NCBI GenBank assembly: GCA_947632485.1
Contig: CANRPJ010000013.1
Span: 1-64,000 of the forward strand
DNA: 64,000 nucleotides
Origin: an uncultured Muribaculaceae bacterium
GTDB lineage: Bacteria > Bacteroidota > Bacteroidia > Bacteroidales > Muribaculaceae
Direction: 5' to 3'
The translations under genes were made by a program, and so were the position numbers. Positions 1 to 8,072 of the stretch are shown one piece after another; position 1 is the first letter of the stretch; the number at the start of each line of letters is the position of its first letter. Under the pieces are notes generated by a model. The model had not been told where the DNA came from, did no database searches, and saw only the letters and a program-made list of their open reading frames with translations.

Positions 1-75
<75 letters not shown>

Positions 76-349
76 CAAATTATATCTCTAAGATATCTTC
101 TTTTCAGTTTGTCTGTCCCGACAGGTGGTCCGATCGTAGAATCGTGGCCCCCGTTGCTCTCAGGTCCTTCTTCGGTATTAAAAGAAATCGTAATGACGGG
201 AACATTTTTAATGTCCCTTGTATCTCTCTTGCTACCCGCCTGCTGCACAATTGGCAACAGGCGCGCTGCTTTGTCATGTCCGCATACTTGTCAATGTCCT
301 CTCTGGCGCTCCGGCCCGCCTCCCCGAAGGGACGCTCCGCCGAATTGCG
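76..349 (-). other. rRNA operon leader
   Basis: This stretch lies between the rRNA promoter and the mature 16S end, so it is the transcribed precursor leader. It contains no convincing gene. A short inverted repeat at about 199-222 (GGGACATT / AATGTTCCC on the transcribed strand) could fold; its role in processing or antitermination is only inferred. Confidence 0.6.
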
Positions 350-353
350 AGTG

Positions 354-384
354 CAAAGTTACAACCGCGGGGAGGGCAGTGCAA
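354..384 (-). promoter_or_regulatory. rRNA operon promoter
   Basis: On the minus strand TTG (384-382) is followed by exactly 20 bases and TAACTTTG (361-354), a full match to the Bacteroidetes primary-sigma promoter. Transcription should start near 350 and read through the leader into 16S. Confidence 0.85.
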
Positions 385-476
385 GTATTTTGATGAAAAA
401 TTTGGGGTAGGGCTGAGCGGGGAGAGGTAAGGGGTTAATGGATAGAGGGTTGGAGAATGTTAAAAATTGTAATAAA

Positions 477-509
477 AGCCAAAGAGATGTAAAATCGATC
501 TCTTTGGCT
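477..509 (-). terminator. Intrinsic terminator after the PepSY-like gene
   Basis: Read on the minus strand, the 12-base arms AGCCAAAGAGAT and ATCTCTTTGGCT enclose a 9-base loop and are followed by a T-rich run. It lies about 110 bases downstream of the PepSY-like gene and insulates it from the rRNA promoter. Confidence 0.8.
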
Positions 510-550
510 GCTTTTCTGGTCAAATTTGGGCCGTATGCACGGGTGCATCA

Positions 551-606
551 GGGATTATCAGGATTAAGCGGGATAAACCTGATTAAACCTGATTAAGCCT
601 GATAGT
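551..606. repeat. Short interspersed repeat, CCTGATTAA units
   Basis: The stretch holds several 10-base units of the form CCTGATTAA plus one base, and an opposed copy (ATCAGGATTAA) at its left end, so it is both tandem and imperfectly palindromic. It lies in the 3' untranslated region of the PepSY-like gene. Such repeats are often dispersed in Bacteroidales genomes, but no second copy was seen in this window. Confidence 0.55.
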
Positions 607-616
607 ATGGGTGGGA

Positions 617-1057
617 TTAGTTGTCGATCTTGAGGAAATTGCCTGCTCTGTCGAACTTTAGATCGATGCCTGTGGAGAGCTCTATTTCGTAGGAGTTCCG
701 GTTTATTTCAACCTGAACAATTTTTGCTCCCTTGAAGTTGGTGGCAACGTATTGGTTGATGGCCGGAAGGAGCAGAGCAGCGGGCACGGCTGCGCGTCCG
801 CAATCGATCTCGGTCCATGATCCTTCCTTGTTGAAGTCGATTTCAGTGCCGTCGCTTAGGATTACTTCGTAGTCTTTTCCTCCCAACACCTTGTTATCGG
901 TCTTGATATGGTGGATAGTTTTATTCGGGAAGTATTTCTTAAGCATGGTGCGGGCGGCCTGAGGCAGCACTGAGGGATCGTTGTGGTAACGGTCTTTAGC
1001 TACGGCCGGCAATGCGAATATTGCGACGGCGGCGATGAGCGCAAATAGTTTTTTCAT
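617..1057 (-). CDS. Exported PepSY-like domain protein
   Basis: This is a 146-residue secreted protein. Residues 1-20 are a classic signal peptide (MKKLFALIAAVAIFALPAVA). The mature part holds two copies of the small alpha/beta PepSY-like fold (about residues 25-80 and 95-146), each with a lysine-bearing helix and a VxLxDGTEIDF / IELSTGIDLKF strand pair. Bacteroidales carry many such periplasmic proteins (PF11396 type); their role is unknown, though the fold is linked to peptidase inhibition or ligand binding. The gene stands alone: it has its own terminator downstream and lies downstream of the terminator of the sigma-factor gene. No clear promoter consensus was seen before it. Confidence 0.8.
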   Translation of the reverse strand: MKKLFALIAAVAIFALPAVAKDRYHNDPSVLPQAARTMLKKYFPNKTIHHIKTDNKVLGGKDYEVILSDGTEIDFNKEGSWTEIDCGRAAVPAALLLPAINQYVATNFKGAKIVQVEINRNSYEIELSTGIDLKFDRAGNFLKIDN

Positions 1058-1131
1058 AGCAAATTGGTTTAAGAAGGTTTTATAGTGGAAACGCGTGCGG
1101 CGCCCTTAAGGTTTAGGCGCCGGGAACAGAA

Positions 1132-1167
1132 AAATCCCGGTAGGGTTGGTCAACCAGGCCGGGATTT
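1132..1167 (-). terminator. Intrinsic terminator after the first sigma gene
   Basis: On the minus strand, AAATCCCGG (1167-1159) pairs with CCGGGATTT (1140-1132), followed at once by TTTCTGTT. It lies 29 bases past the sigma-factor stop. A second hairpin with GGCGCC arms follows at 1099-1121. Confidence 0.8.
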
Positions 1168-1195
1168 CGCTGCCAATGGTTTGTGGAATTACCTG

Positions 1196-1699
1196 TTATC
1201 GATAGTCTCCGAGCATTTCTCTGAGCTTCTGGCGGGTGAAGAAGATCCTGCTTTTCACAGTGCCAAGCGGCATAGAGAGCTTTTCTGCAATCTCCTCATA
1301 TTTATATCCTGCGATATGGAGATTGAACGGCTCTCGATAGGTTTCGGGAAACCTGGCGATCGTCTCGGAAATCTCAGTTACTGCATAAGTTCCTTCAGTT
1401 GTTGCGCCTGAGGATTCGTGCATGTTAAGGTTGTAGAGATTTTCCGTAGCATCAACAATTGTTTTTGTTTTTGTGGTTTTTCTATAGCTGTTGATAAAGA
1501 TGTTGCGCATGATGGTGAGCATCCAGCCCTTGAAGTTGGTGTTGTCAACGAACTTTTCTTCGTTGGTCAGCGCCTTGAGGGTTGTGTCTTGCACCAGGTC
1601 GTGAGCGGCATCGCGGTCAGCCGTAAGTCTCATGGCGAATGCCATCAGATTGGGCTGCAGCTTAAGCAATGAAGCTTTGAATGATGGGTTTTTTTCCAC
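1196..1699 (-). CDS. ECF RNA polymerase sigma factor
   Basis: This 167-residue sigma-70 family factor has region 2 at about residues 10-75 ([28 protein letters not shown]) and a region 4 helix-turn-helix at about 115-165 (GYKYEEIAEKLSMPLGTVKS). It would direct RNA polymerase to a specific promoter set; no anti-sigma gene is adjacent. The open frame extends upstream to 1783, but that codon is the TTG of the gene's own promoter (1753-1783), so the start must lie downstream. A GTG at 1699 gives a protein that lines up without a gap at its N-terminus with the paralogue at 6865-7371. Its target genes are unknown. Confidence 0.9.
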   Translation of the reverse strand: MEKNPSFKASLLKLQPNLMAFAMRLTADRDAAHDLVQDTTLKALTNEEKFVDNTNFKGWMLTIMRNIFINSYRKTTKTKTIVDATENLYNLNMHESSGATTEGTYAVTEISETIARFPETYREPFNLHIAGYKYEEIAEKLSMPLGTVKSRIFFTRQKLREMLGDYR

Positions 1700-1752
1700 G
1701 TCTGAAAAATAGTTTACGGTGTCGCTTAGTGTTATTGTTGTTTTGTCGGTTA

Positions 1753-1783
1753 CAAAGGTAGTACGCGAAACCTCAGTTTCCAA
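1753..1783 (-). promoter_or_regulatory. Promoter of the first sigma-factor gene
   Basis: TTG (1783-1781), a 20-base spacer and TACCTTTG (1760-1753) form a full Bacteroidetes promoter. The predicted transcript starts near 1748, giving a leader of about 50 bases before the GTG start at 1699. Confidence 0.75.
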
Positions 1784-1953
1784 ATCTTAAGGCAACTTTT
1801 TTTTGGTAAAGGCGAAATTTTTTAGGATTGGAGGATTAATGCCTTAAAATCGGTAGTTTTTACAGTAAATATAGAATTATTAAAAGGAGGAGAGGGGGAT
1901 AAGGCAATATTTTTTATGAGGAGAGATAGAAATTTTGGAAACCGGGTCGGGGC

Positions 1954-3228
1954 TCACTCTTTTCTCTGCTCCTCGGAGACGCCAACGAGCAGAATCCTTG
2001 TGGCCGACATTCGCAGAATCTCGAACCGGAGATTATCGATGGTGAAGACATCGCCCTGGGCCGGGAGCGCCTCAAGATTTTCGAGAATATAGCCGGCTAT
2101 GGTGTGATAGTCGTCGCTTTCGGGGATTCCGAGTCCGAATTCCTCATTGATACGCTCAATCTTCGCCCTGCCGGCAAATTCGTAGCCTCCCTGCGGGAGC
2201 TTGCGGGCGAGGAAGCGATTTTTGTCGTGCTCATCTTCAATTTCTCCGAAAATCTCTTCCACGAGGTCTTCGAGGGTTACGAGTCCGGCAGTGCCTCCGA
2301 ATTCGTCGACCACGATGGCCATGGATTTTTTCTCCGATAGCATGCGGCGCATCATATTGTTGGCGAGCATGGTTTCGGGGGTGAAGATCACGGGTTTGAT
2401 GAGGGTGGTCCAGTCGGTGTCAGGGCGGAAGAGCTCAGATACGTGGATATATCCGGCTACGTCGTCGATATCTTCGCGAATCACCACGATTTTAGATAGC
2501 CCGGTGGCGACGAATGTGCGCAGGAGCTCTTCTCTGGAGGTGTCAGCAATATTGACGGACACGATTTCATTGCGCGGAATCATGCACTCCCGGATCTGGG
2601 TATCCTTGAAATCGATTGCGTTGCGGAAAATCTTCACTTCGTTTTCCACCTCGGCTCTTCCGGGCTCGGTCTTGAAGGAGTGCTGGAGATAGTCGTCGAT
2701 CTGATCGATGGTAAGCAGGCGGTTGGGAGCCGTGCTTTTCTCGATTCCGAAGATTTTCATGAGGCCGGAGGAGATTCCCGACACGAGCAGGGAAAGGGGA
2801 TAGAGCACAAGATATATAAGGTAGAGAGGCACTGCAAGCAGCCGCATCATAAAATATGAGTTGATGCGGAAGGCAGTCTTGGGCAGGAACTCTCCCATGA
2901 AGAGAATGAAGGTGGTGGATAGGAGGGTGTTGGTGATGAGCACGAGGGCATCATTGTTGAACCACCGCACCAGAATCGGGTTGATAAGGGCGGAGAAGGC
3001 TATACCATAGACTACGAGCACCACATTGTTGCCGACAAGGAGGGTAGAAATAAACATATCGGCATGGCGGGTGAAGCGGCCGAGAATCCTGTCGATAGCT
3101 CCTCCGCGAGCCGCATCGATCTCCATGCGGACTTTGCTCGACTGCATGAAGGCGATCTCCGTGCCGGAGAAAAGTCCGGAGAAGATGACTGCTATGATGG
3201 TGATTATTAGAGCTGTGGCTATTGTCAT
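1954..3228 (-). CDS. gldE: GldE-like CNNM/CBS/CorC transporter-family protein
   Basis: This 424-residue inner-membrane protein has an N-terminal CNNM (DUF21) domain with about four membrane segments (residues 1-165), two CBS domains (about 205-325, ending in VVDEFGGTAGLVTLEDLVEE) and a C-terminal CorC/HlyC domain (about 345-420). The family is linked to Mg or Co transport. In Bacteroidetes this subfamily is named GldE because it was found with gliding genes, but it is also widespread in non-gliding gut species, so a gliding role is not implied. Its ATG overlaps the lptC stop by four bases, so the two are translationally coupled. It is the last gene of coaX-OMP-lptC-gldE. Confidence 0.88.
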   Translation of the reverse strand: MTIATALIITIIAVIFSGLFSGTEIAFMQSSKVRMEIDAARGGAIDRILGRFTRHADMFISTLLVGNNVVLVVYGIAFSALINPILVRWFNNDALVLITNTLLSTTFILFMGEFLPKTAFRINSYFMMRLLAVPLYLIYLVLYPLSLLVSGISSGLMKIFGIEKSTAPNRLLTIDQIDDYLQHSFKTEPGRAEVENEVKIFRNAIDFKDTQIRECMIPRNEIVSVNIADTSREELLRTFVATGLSKIVVIREDIDDVAGYIHVSELFRPDTDWTTLIKPVIFTPETMLANNMMRRMLSEKKSMAIVVDEFGGTAGLVTLEDLVEEIFGEIEDEHDKNRFLARKLPQGGYEFAGRAKIERINEEFGLGIPESDDYHTIAGYILENLEALPAQGDVFTIDNLRFEILRMSATRILLVGVSEEQRKE

Positions 3229-3881
3229 TGCTGGGCTGAGTCGGTTGGTTCGGGTGTAGGCGCGGGTGTAGGCGCGGTGCGGGCGGTACGGGGCTGGCGG
3301 GCGGAGTCCTGAGGCTCTGCGTCGCCCCGCAGGCGCGAGCGCTCGGCTGGGAAGATGCCGGTGGGGCGCACTACGGTATAGCTCGTGAGATTATCGTCAG
3401 ACTGAAACCCGTGGCCTTCAATAATATGCGCGGCATTTTCCACATGAATGAATGAATCGCTGTAGATGGTGCGCGTGCGCTCGTTCCAGAAGAGCTGTTC
3501 GGTCAGAAAGAGGTCGGCCGGTTCTTTTGTGAGCTCCACATTGCCATCGAGGCGCCAGAGCTTCTGGAGCTTGAAATACCGGGCAGAGTCGGCGGCTACC
3601 GATGCGATTACGCGGAATTTATCGTCGTATTTCCGCAGATAGACCCCCTGGGGGAAATGCCAGTAGGGCGTATCGGCCTCGTCGTAGATATACCAGACCG
3701 GAGCTACGATCTTATATCGCGTGACTCCGGAATCGGAAATCAATGTCGAGACGTTGACGGTCTTCATCGTAGGCATATGGGAGGGGTCGAGGCCTGCAGC
3801 GACATCGACCTTCCTCTCTTTCTTGCAGGCGGCCGGCACGAGGCCCAGAAGCACTATGGCGGCGATAGGGAGCAGCCGCAT
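3225..3881 (-). CDS. lptC: LPS export ABC transporter periplasmic protein LptC
   Basis: The 218-residue protein begins with a lipoprotein signal (MRLLPIAAIVLLGLVPAAC, lipidated Cys19). The next part fits LptC: a single-domain periplasmic beta-jellyroll that passes LPS from LptBFG to LptA, with the pattern of short strands ending in the region FIHVENAAHIIEGHGFQSDD (about residues 138-157). The start was chosen at ATG 3881 because it opens the signal sequence; upstream codons belong to another frame of the OMP gene. The last 40 residues are an unusual Pro/Thr/Arg-rich tail (APTPAPTPEPT), encoded by a duplicated 12-base unit at 3255-3280. It lies between the OMP gene and gldE, as in other Bacteroidales. 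Confidence 0.85.
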   Translation of the reverse strand: MRLLPIAAIVLLGLVPAACKKERKVDVAAGLDPSHMPTMKTVNVSTLISDSGVTRYKIVAPVWYIYDEADTPYWHFPQGVYLRKYDDKFRVIASVAADSARYFKLQKLWRLDGNVELTKEPADLFLTEQLFWNERTRTIYSDSFIHVENAAHIIEGHGFQSDDNLTSYTVVRPTGIFPAERSRLRGDAEPQDSARQPRTARTAPTPAPTPEPTDSAQQ

Positions 3882-3895
3882 TCCGCGTAGGGGGA

Positions 3896-5155
3896 TCACT
3901 TGATCTTTCGCTGCCAGAACCAGAGTTCGTTGAAGTTGATACCCACCATCACGTTGAAGTAGTTCTCCGAAATGAGGTTGACGGGTGCGGCATAGCGCTT
4001 TTTCCACTCGAAGCCGATGTTGATCTGCGTCTTGCCTTCCGGGGTCGGGAGTCCGAAGCCGCACGAGAGCCCGTATTCCTTCACCTGATTGGAGCGGATA
4101 TTGAGGTAATCGCGTGAGTAGTAGCCTCCGAAGCGGAATGCGATGCGCTGTCCGTAGGTGCCTCGCACGCGGGGCACGTATTCACCTCCGGCGGCAATCT
4201 TATACCGGTTGTTGAAGTTCATGCCTTCGAAAAGCAGTCGGCCGTCTTTGTCATACATGGGTGAGAACTTGGCCTTAGCCCAGTCCTGATATGTGAAGTC
4301 GACCTCCGCCATGATGCGCGATGTGCGCTCGCGGGTGAAGTTGAAACCTACGCCAATAGTGTTGGGCTGATAATAGTTGCCGGCGAGGCTGAGGTTTCCC
4401 ACGGTGTCAGGGCGGGAGTCGTAGACGAGGTCCTGCACGGTAGCCATGCTTGATCCGTGGAGGGTTTTCTTCGGGTTGAAGGTGACTCCGATCGTGGCTT
4501 TATTGAATCGGTTCCAGCGCTTAGAGTATTGGGCGCCGAGAGTGATATTCCAGTCGCGCACGCGCATCACATGCTCGAAAAGCGATCTTCCGGAGGTGGT
4601 GGGTGCGGAATAGATGTCGTTGATGATATTGCCGAAGTCGTAGCTGATATTGAGGCCGAATGATATTCCATAGTAGGATCCGGAGATTCCTACATAGGCT
4701 TCGTTGATGCCTCCAGATCCTTGATTTTCAAGGGTGCCGTGGGCCACCTTGTTGCCGAAAGAGTATCCTACTGAGGTGTAGGGTAGCAGGCCGACCGAAG
4801 CTCCGAGATGCTTGCTGATAGGGAACTGCATCGAGAGGTAGTCGAGACCGCCTCCTACAGAATGCTCCTTGGCGCTTCCTTCCTGAGTCCAGAGTAACGA
4901 TACGTCGACTCCCATGTCCCAGAGGAAAGTGAGGGAATCGATGGCGGCGTAGGATGCCGGGTTCATGATATTGATCTGTCGTCCGGAGTTCATGGCATAG
5001 CCGATGCCTCCCATCTGCCTCTGGGTAGATGTGGCACGGTCGTTGATGATTCCATAGCCATACATGGAGTAGGGCGAAGTGGTGTTCTGGGCCGATGCCG
5101 CTATTGCGGGCACGATTACTGCCAGAAGCAGGGCGGTTTTAGTCAGTATCTTCAT
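3896..5155 (-). CDS. Outer-membrane beta-barrel protein, function unknown
   Basis: The 419-residue protein has a signal peptide (residues 1-22, ending ASA-Q) and a mature part that opens with TTSPYSMYGYGIIND. That opening and the repeated alternating strands with aromatic girdles are typical of FadL/OmpP1-like or 'PorV-like' barrels of Bacteroidota. The C-terminus ends in a strand with an aromatic residue near the end (NELWFWQRKIK). I cannot name a substrate. Its 5' end overlaps coaX by 17 bases and lptC follows after 14 bases, so it is part of the coaX operon. The link with lptC suggests an envelope role, by context only. Confidence 0.75.
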   Translation of the reverse strand: MKILTKTALLLAVIVPAIAASAQNTTSPYSMYGYGIINDRATSTQRQMGGIGYAMNSGRQINIMNPASYAAIDSLTFLWDMGVDVSLLWTQEGSAKEHSVGGGLDYLSMQFPISKHLGASVGLLPYTSVGYSFGNKVAHGTLENQGSGGINEAYVGISGSYYGISFGLNISYDFGNIINDIYSAPTTSGRSLFEHVMRVRDWNITLGAQYSKRWNRFNKATIGVTFNPKKTLHGSSMATVQDLVYDSRPDTVGNLSLAGNYYQPNTIGVGFNFTRERTSRIMAEVDFTYQDWAKAKFSPMYDKDGRLLFEGMNFNNRYKIAAGGEYVPRVRGTYGQRIAFRFGGYYSRDYLNIRSNQVKEYGLSCGFGLPTPEGKTQINIGFEWKKRYAAPVNLISENYFNVMVGINFNELWFWQRKIK

Positions 5156-5888
5156 TGTATTGAAAAATTCTTTTCAGGCCTTCGGCGGTGAGGGTTTCAG
5201 CCACCTCGACGGTATGGGTATCAGTATTGAGGTATTTTGCGAGCATCGGGGCGTCGCCTCCGGTGAGCAGAATCAGGTCGGCGCCATAGAGCCTCTTTGC
5301 TTCAGCAGCGCTATGCTTTATCTCGGCAAGCAGGCCTCCAACCACTCCGGCGCGAATGGCGGAGTCGGTATCGGTGCCGAAAGGGGGCAGGGGTCCTTCG
5401 GGCTCCACTTCCGGAAGCGCTTCGGTAAAATCGTGGAGAGCCTTGAGCCTCATTCTGAGTCCAGGGGCGATATTGCCTCCCATGAAGGCTCCGTCGGCCG
5501 CTACCACATCGAGGGTGACGGCTGTGCCGGCATCGACCACGAGGGCAGCCTTTCCGGGGTAAAGTGCAGCCGCTCCTACGGCGGCGCAGACGCGATCGAG
5601 GCCGAGGGTGGCTGGGGTAGCGTAGTTAACCGCGAAGGGGAGAGGAGTGGCGTGGGTCACCACCATCATGTAGACGCCGCGGAAGCAGCGGAGAGATTCC
5701 ACGAGGCGCGCATCGACGTGGCCTACAGCACAGTAGACTATCGCTCCGGGCTGCCATCGGGCCACTATCTTCTCGAGATCCTCGAGACGCAGGGAGTCGA
5801 AACGCTGCACGTCGACAGGTTTGTCGGCGCGAAACACCACGGTCTTAGCCGTAGAATTTCCCTGGTCGATGGTCAGAAGGCAGTCCAT
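5139..5888 (-). CDS. coaX: Type III pantothenate kinase
   Basis: This 249-residue cytosolic enzyme makes 4'-phosphopantothenate, the first step of CoA synthesis. It shows the ASKHA motifs of CoaX: DQGNSTAK at residues 8-15 (phosphate 1), TLGLDRV near 93-99 and DAGTAVTLDVV near 119-129. CoaX needs a monovalent cation and is not feedback-inhibited by CoA, unlike CoaA. The ATG at 5888 lies only 11 bases past a perfect promoter, so the leader is about 6-7 bases. It heads the operon coaX-OMP-lptC-gldE. Confidence 0.95.
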   Translation of the reverse strand: MDCLLTIDQGNSTAKTVVFRADKPVDVQRFDSLRLEDLEKIVARWQPGAIVYCAVGHVDARLVESLRCFRGVYMMVVTHATPLPFAVNYATPATLGLDRVCAAVGAAALYPGKAALVVDAGTAVTLDVVAADGAFMGGNIAPGLRMRLKALHDFTEALPEVEPEGPLPPFGTDTDSAIRAGVVGGLLAEIKHSAAEAKRLYGADLILLTGGDAPMLAKYLNTDTHTVEVAETLTAEGLKRIFQYNEDTD

Positions 5889-5899
5889 ATTTTACCCTG

Positions 5900-5929
5900 C
5901 AAAAATACTGAAAATGAGGGAGGCCGCAA
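5900..5929 (-). promoter_or_regulatory. Promoter of the coaX operon
   Basis: TTTG (with TTG at 5929-5927), a 19-base spacer and TATTTTTG (5907-5900) match the Bacteroidetes consensus in full. The start of transcription is predicted about six bases before the coaX ATG. Confidence 0.8.
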
Positions 5930-5949
5930 AATCGGGTTGATCAATAAGC

Positions 5950-6414
5950 CTAATGTTTCTTTCCGGAATCCTTTCCGGCAGCGAGTTTCCGGCCTACGGA
6001 GTCGATGCGCCAGGCGCTGATAATCTGTATCAGGGCTCCTACGAGGGTGAAGAGCACGGTCTCGCGCAGCAGGGCGAGATTTCCCGCTCCGGTTCCGAGG
6101 CGGTGCTGATTGTAGAACCAAAAGAAAGCACCGATCATGAATGCCACTCCGCCCCAGCACTCGAGGCGCCTCAGCCTCCGGAGCTGAAGGTTGTCGGAGG
6201 GATCAGTAGCTCCTACCACACGGGCCACCGTATATATAAGCGCTCCAGCGGCGAAGAGCCATCTGAAGGCGGCTCCCCAAGCGGTATTGAGCAGATTGGC
6301 AAACGGGCCCACGAGGGCTGCGGCCACGATAATGAGGCCGAATGTGGCGGTAGCCTCAGTGGCTTTACGCCTTTTCTCAGCGGAATTGACTGTAGGTGCT
6401 GACATTCTTGTCAT
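5950..6414 (-). CDS. Four-helix inner-membrane protein, unknown function
   Basis: The 154-residue protein has about four hydrophobic segments (near residues 22-42, 48-66, 88-103 and 115-135) with charged loops (NLQLRRLRRLE) and a Lys-rich C-terminus, so it is an integral membrane protein. I do not recognise a named family. Its ATG overlaps the divIC stop by four bases, so the two are co-translated; this context hints at a division or envelope role. An alternative start is the ATG at 6405. No known catalytic motif is visible. Confidence 0.7.
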   Translation of the reverse strand: MTRMSAPTVNSAEKRRKATEATATFGLIIVAAALVGPFANLLNTAWGAAFRWLFAAGALIYTVARVVGATDPSDNLQLRRLRRLECWGGVAFMIGAFFWFYNQHRLGTGAGNLALLRETVLFTLVGALIQIISAWRIDSVGRKLAAGKDSGKKH

Positions 6415-6716
6415 CTGATTATGTAGACATCTTCTGTGGGTCGCTGCATACGGTAATGCTCGCGTGCCACCTCCTCGAGATCTTCTCTGCCGTGAAGAAT
6501 GGCCTCCCGCTTCGATCTGTAGTACTCAGCCGAATCGCTGGTCATCTTTATTTGCTTGCGCAGATCGCGTATCTCCTGATCGTAGGCCATGTTGAGGCGC
6601 ATGGAGGTCTCTTCGTTGAAAAACAGCAGGAGCACGGCGAGCAGTCCTACTAACAGCAGGGGCAGGCTTGCGCGTCGGCGTACCCAGAAATCGGTTCGTT
6701 TAATCCAGTGTGGCAT
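6411..6716 (-). CDS. divIC: Septum formation initiator, FtsB/DivIC family
   Basis: The 101-residue protein has a short basic cytosolic N-terminus, one membrane helix (about residues 18-34, LPLLLVGLLAVLLLFF) and a coiled coil (about 40-85) rich in heptad leucine, ending in the ERYR-like segment typical of DivIC/FtsB (AREHYRMQRPTEDVYII). In the division machinery this family bridges FtsL and FtsQ/DivIB. Its ATG is only seven bases past a TATATTTG promoter element, so the mRNA is predicted to be leaderless or nearly so. The four-helix membrane protein follows with a four-base overlap. Confidence 0.88.
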   Translation of the reverse strand: MPHWIKRTDFWVRRRASLPLLLVGLLAVLLLFFNEETSMRLNMAYDQEIRDLRKQIKMTSDSAEYYRSKREAILHGREDLEEVAREHYRMQRPTEDVYIIR

Positions 6717-6723
6717 CGGAGCG

Positions 6724-6752
6724 CAAATATAAGCAATTTCCGGCTACTGCAA
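6724..6752 (-). promoter_or_regulatory. Promoter of divIC
   Basis: TTG (6752-6750), an 18-base spacer and TATATTTG (6731-6724). The spacer is one or two bases shorter than the best sites. The distance to the ATG leaves almost no leader. Confidence 0.6.
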
Positions 6753-6864
6753 ATGGCTTGCGGAGCGTAGAGAAAAGAAATTTGAAATTTTTTTGCTCTT
6801 TCGACGATAAAAATTGTCTCCACGTTGTTATACTTACAAAACACACCCTATAAACTATAATACA

Positions 6865-7371
6865 ATGGCTGATCACAGAATATTCAAGGAGCGTCTTTTA
6901 GGTCTTCAGGCAAACCTATTGAACTTCGCTTATCAACTCACCACCAACCGCGACGCCGCTCAGGATCTGGTGCAGGACACAACCCTCAAGGTGCTTGATA
7001 ATGAGGAGAAGTACGTAGACAACGTAAACTTCAAGGGCTGGGTCTTCACGATCATGCGCAACATCTTCATCAACAACTACCGCAGGCAGGTGCGCAGCGC
7101 TACAGTGGTAGATCAGACGGAAGATCTCTATCATCTGAATCTGAGCCAGGAAAGCGGACTCGAGACTCCGGAAGGCAGCTTCGCCGCCCGCGAGATTTCC
7201 GAAGCCCTCAATAGCTTCTCAGATGAATACAGAGTGCCGTTCTCGATGTATGTGGCCGGCTACAAGTATAGCGAGATCGCAGAAGAGATGCAGTTGCCGC
7301 TGGGCACCGTGAAGAGCCGTATATTCTTCGCCCGCAAGAGACTGCAGACGATGCTCAAGGATTATCGTTGA
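6865..7371 (+). CDS. ECF RNA polymerase sigma factor, paralogue
   Basis: The 168-residue sigma factor has region 2 ([35 protein letters not shown]) and region 4 ([20 protein letters not shown]). It matches the sigma at 1196-1699 at more than half of the positions and has the same length within one residue, so the two are recent paralogues. The ATG at 6865 was chosen because it opens the homologous part; earlier in-frame codons are unlike the family. No anti-sigma gene is adjacent. The last 17 bases overlap the 3' end of trmD on the other strand. The 90 bases upstream are AT-rich without a clean promoter match. Confidence 0.92.
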   Translation: MADHRIFKERLLGLQANLLNFAYQLTTNRDAAQDLVQDTTLKVLDNEEKYVDNVNFKGWVFTIMRNIFINNYRRQVRSATVVDQTEDLYHLNLSQESGLETPEGSFAAREISEALNSFSDEYRVPFSMYVAGYKYSEIAEEMQLPLGTVKSRIFFARKRLQTMLKDYR

Positions 7372-8038
7372 TCAGGTCGGGGCGCAGACGCTTAGTGCGC
7401 TCAAGCGCCTGATCATATCTCCATTGGGAAATTTTAGCTTCGTGGCCCGACAGTAAAATGTCGGGCACTTTCCATCCATTATATTCGGCAGGCCGGGTGT
7501 AGACCGGCGGAGCCAACAAATTATCCTGAAACGAATCTGACAGAGCGGACTGCTCATCGCCGATAGCTCCCGGGATCAGCCTCACAATAGCATCGGCTAT
7601 CACGGCCGCAGGAAGTTCGCCACCGGTAAGCACATAGTCGCCGATAGATATTTCGCGGGTTACGAGATGCTCGCGGATACGATAGTCGACACCTTTATAG
7701 TGGCCACACAGAATAATCAGGTTCTCGCAGAGTGATAGAGAGTTGGCCATCGGCTGGGTAAGTGTCTCGCCATCTGGGGAGGTGAAAATCACTTCATCGT
7801 AATCTCGCTGAGCCTTGAGGGCAGATATGCAGGCATCGACCGGAGCAATCTGCATCACCATTCCCGCCTCTCCTCCGAAAGGATAGTCGTCAACCTTACG
7901 GTGCTTGTTGGTAGTATAGTCGCGCAGATTATGTATGCATATCTGCGCAAGCCCTTTATCCTGGGCTCTTTTGAGAATCGAGCAGTTGAGAGGCGATTCG
8001 AGGGCCTCCGGCATCACGGTGAGAATGTCGATGCGCAT
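7355..8038 (-). CDS. trmD: tRNA (guanine37-N1)-methyltransferase
   Basis: This 227-residue SPOUT-class enzyme methylates G37 next to the anticodon and prevents +1 frameshifting. The trefoil-knot motifs are intact: [10 protein letters not shown] near residues 110-119 and [14 protein letters not shown] near 131-144, and the N-terminal [11 protein letters not shown] is typical. The ATG at 8038 was chosen; upstream codons are not conserved. It ends within the 3' end of the sigma-factor gene on the plus strand (17-base convergent overlap), and starts 34 bases after the inositol-phosphate synthase gene, so it is probably read from that operon. Confidence 0.96.
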   Translation of the reverse strand: MRIDILTVMPEALESPLNCSILKRAQDKGLAQICIHNLRDYTTNKHRKVDDYPFGGEAGMVMQIAPVDACISALKAQRDYDEVIFTSPDGETLTQPMANSLSLCENLIILCGHYKGVDYRIREHLVTREISIGDYVLTGGELPAAVIADAIVRLIPGAIGDEQSALSDSFQDNLLAPPVYTRPAEYNGWKVPDILLSGHEAKISQWRYDQALERTKRLRPDLINDNP

Positions 8039-8072
8039 TTGTAATGGTAAGATTGAAACCGGATTGATTCTT

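Noticed and set aside
5079..6020. A 313-codon plus-strand open frame opposite coaX and the OMP gene
   Set aside because: It is the mirror of two well-supported minus-strand genes; the translation has no recognisable domain and many His/Gly runs typical of antisense frames in GC-rich DNA.
6790..6864. A promoter for the second sigma-factor gene (TATACTTA near 6832)
   Set aside because: It has two mismatches to TAnnTTTG and no TTG at a proper distance, so it was not listed as a feature.
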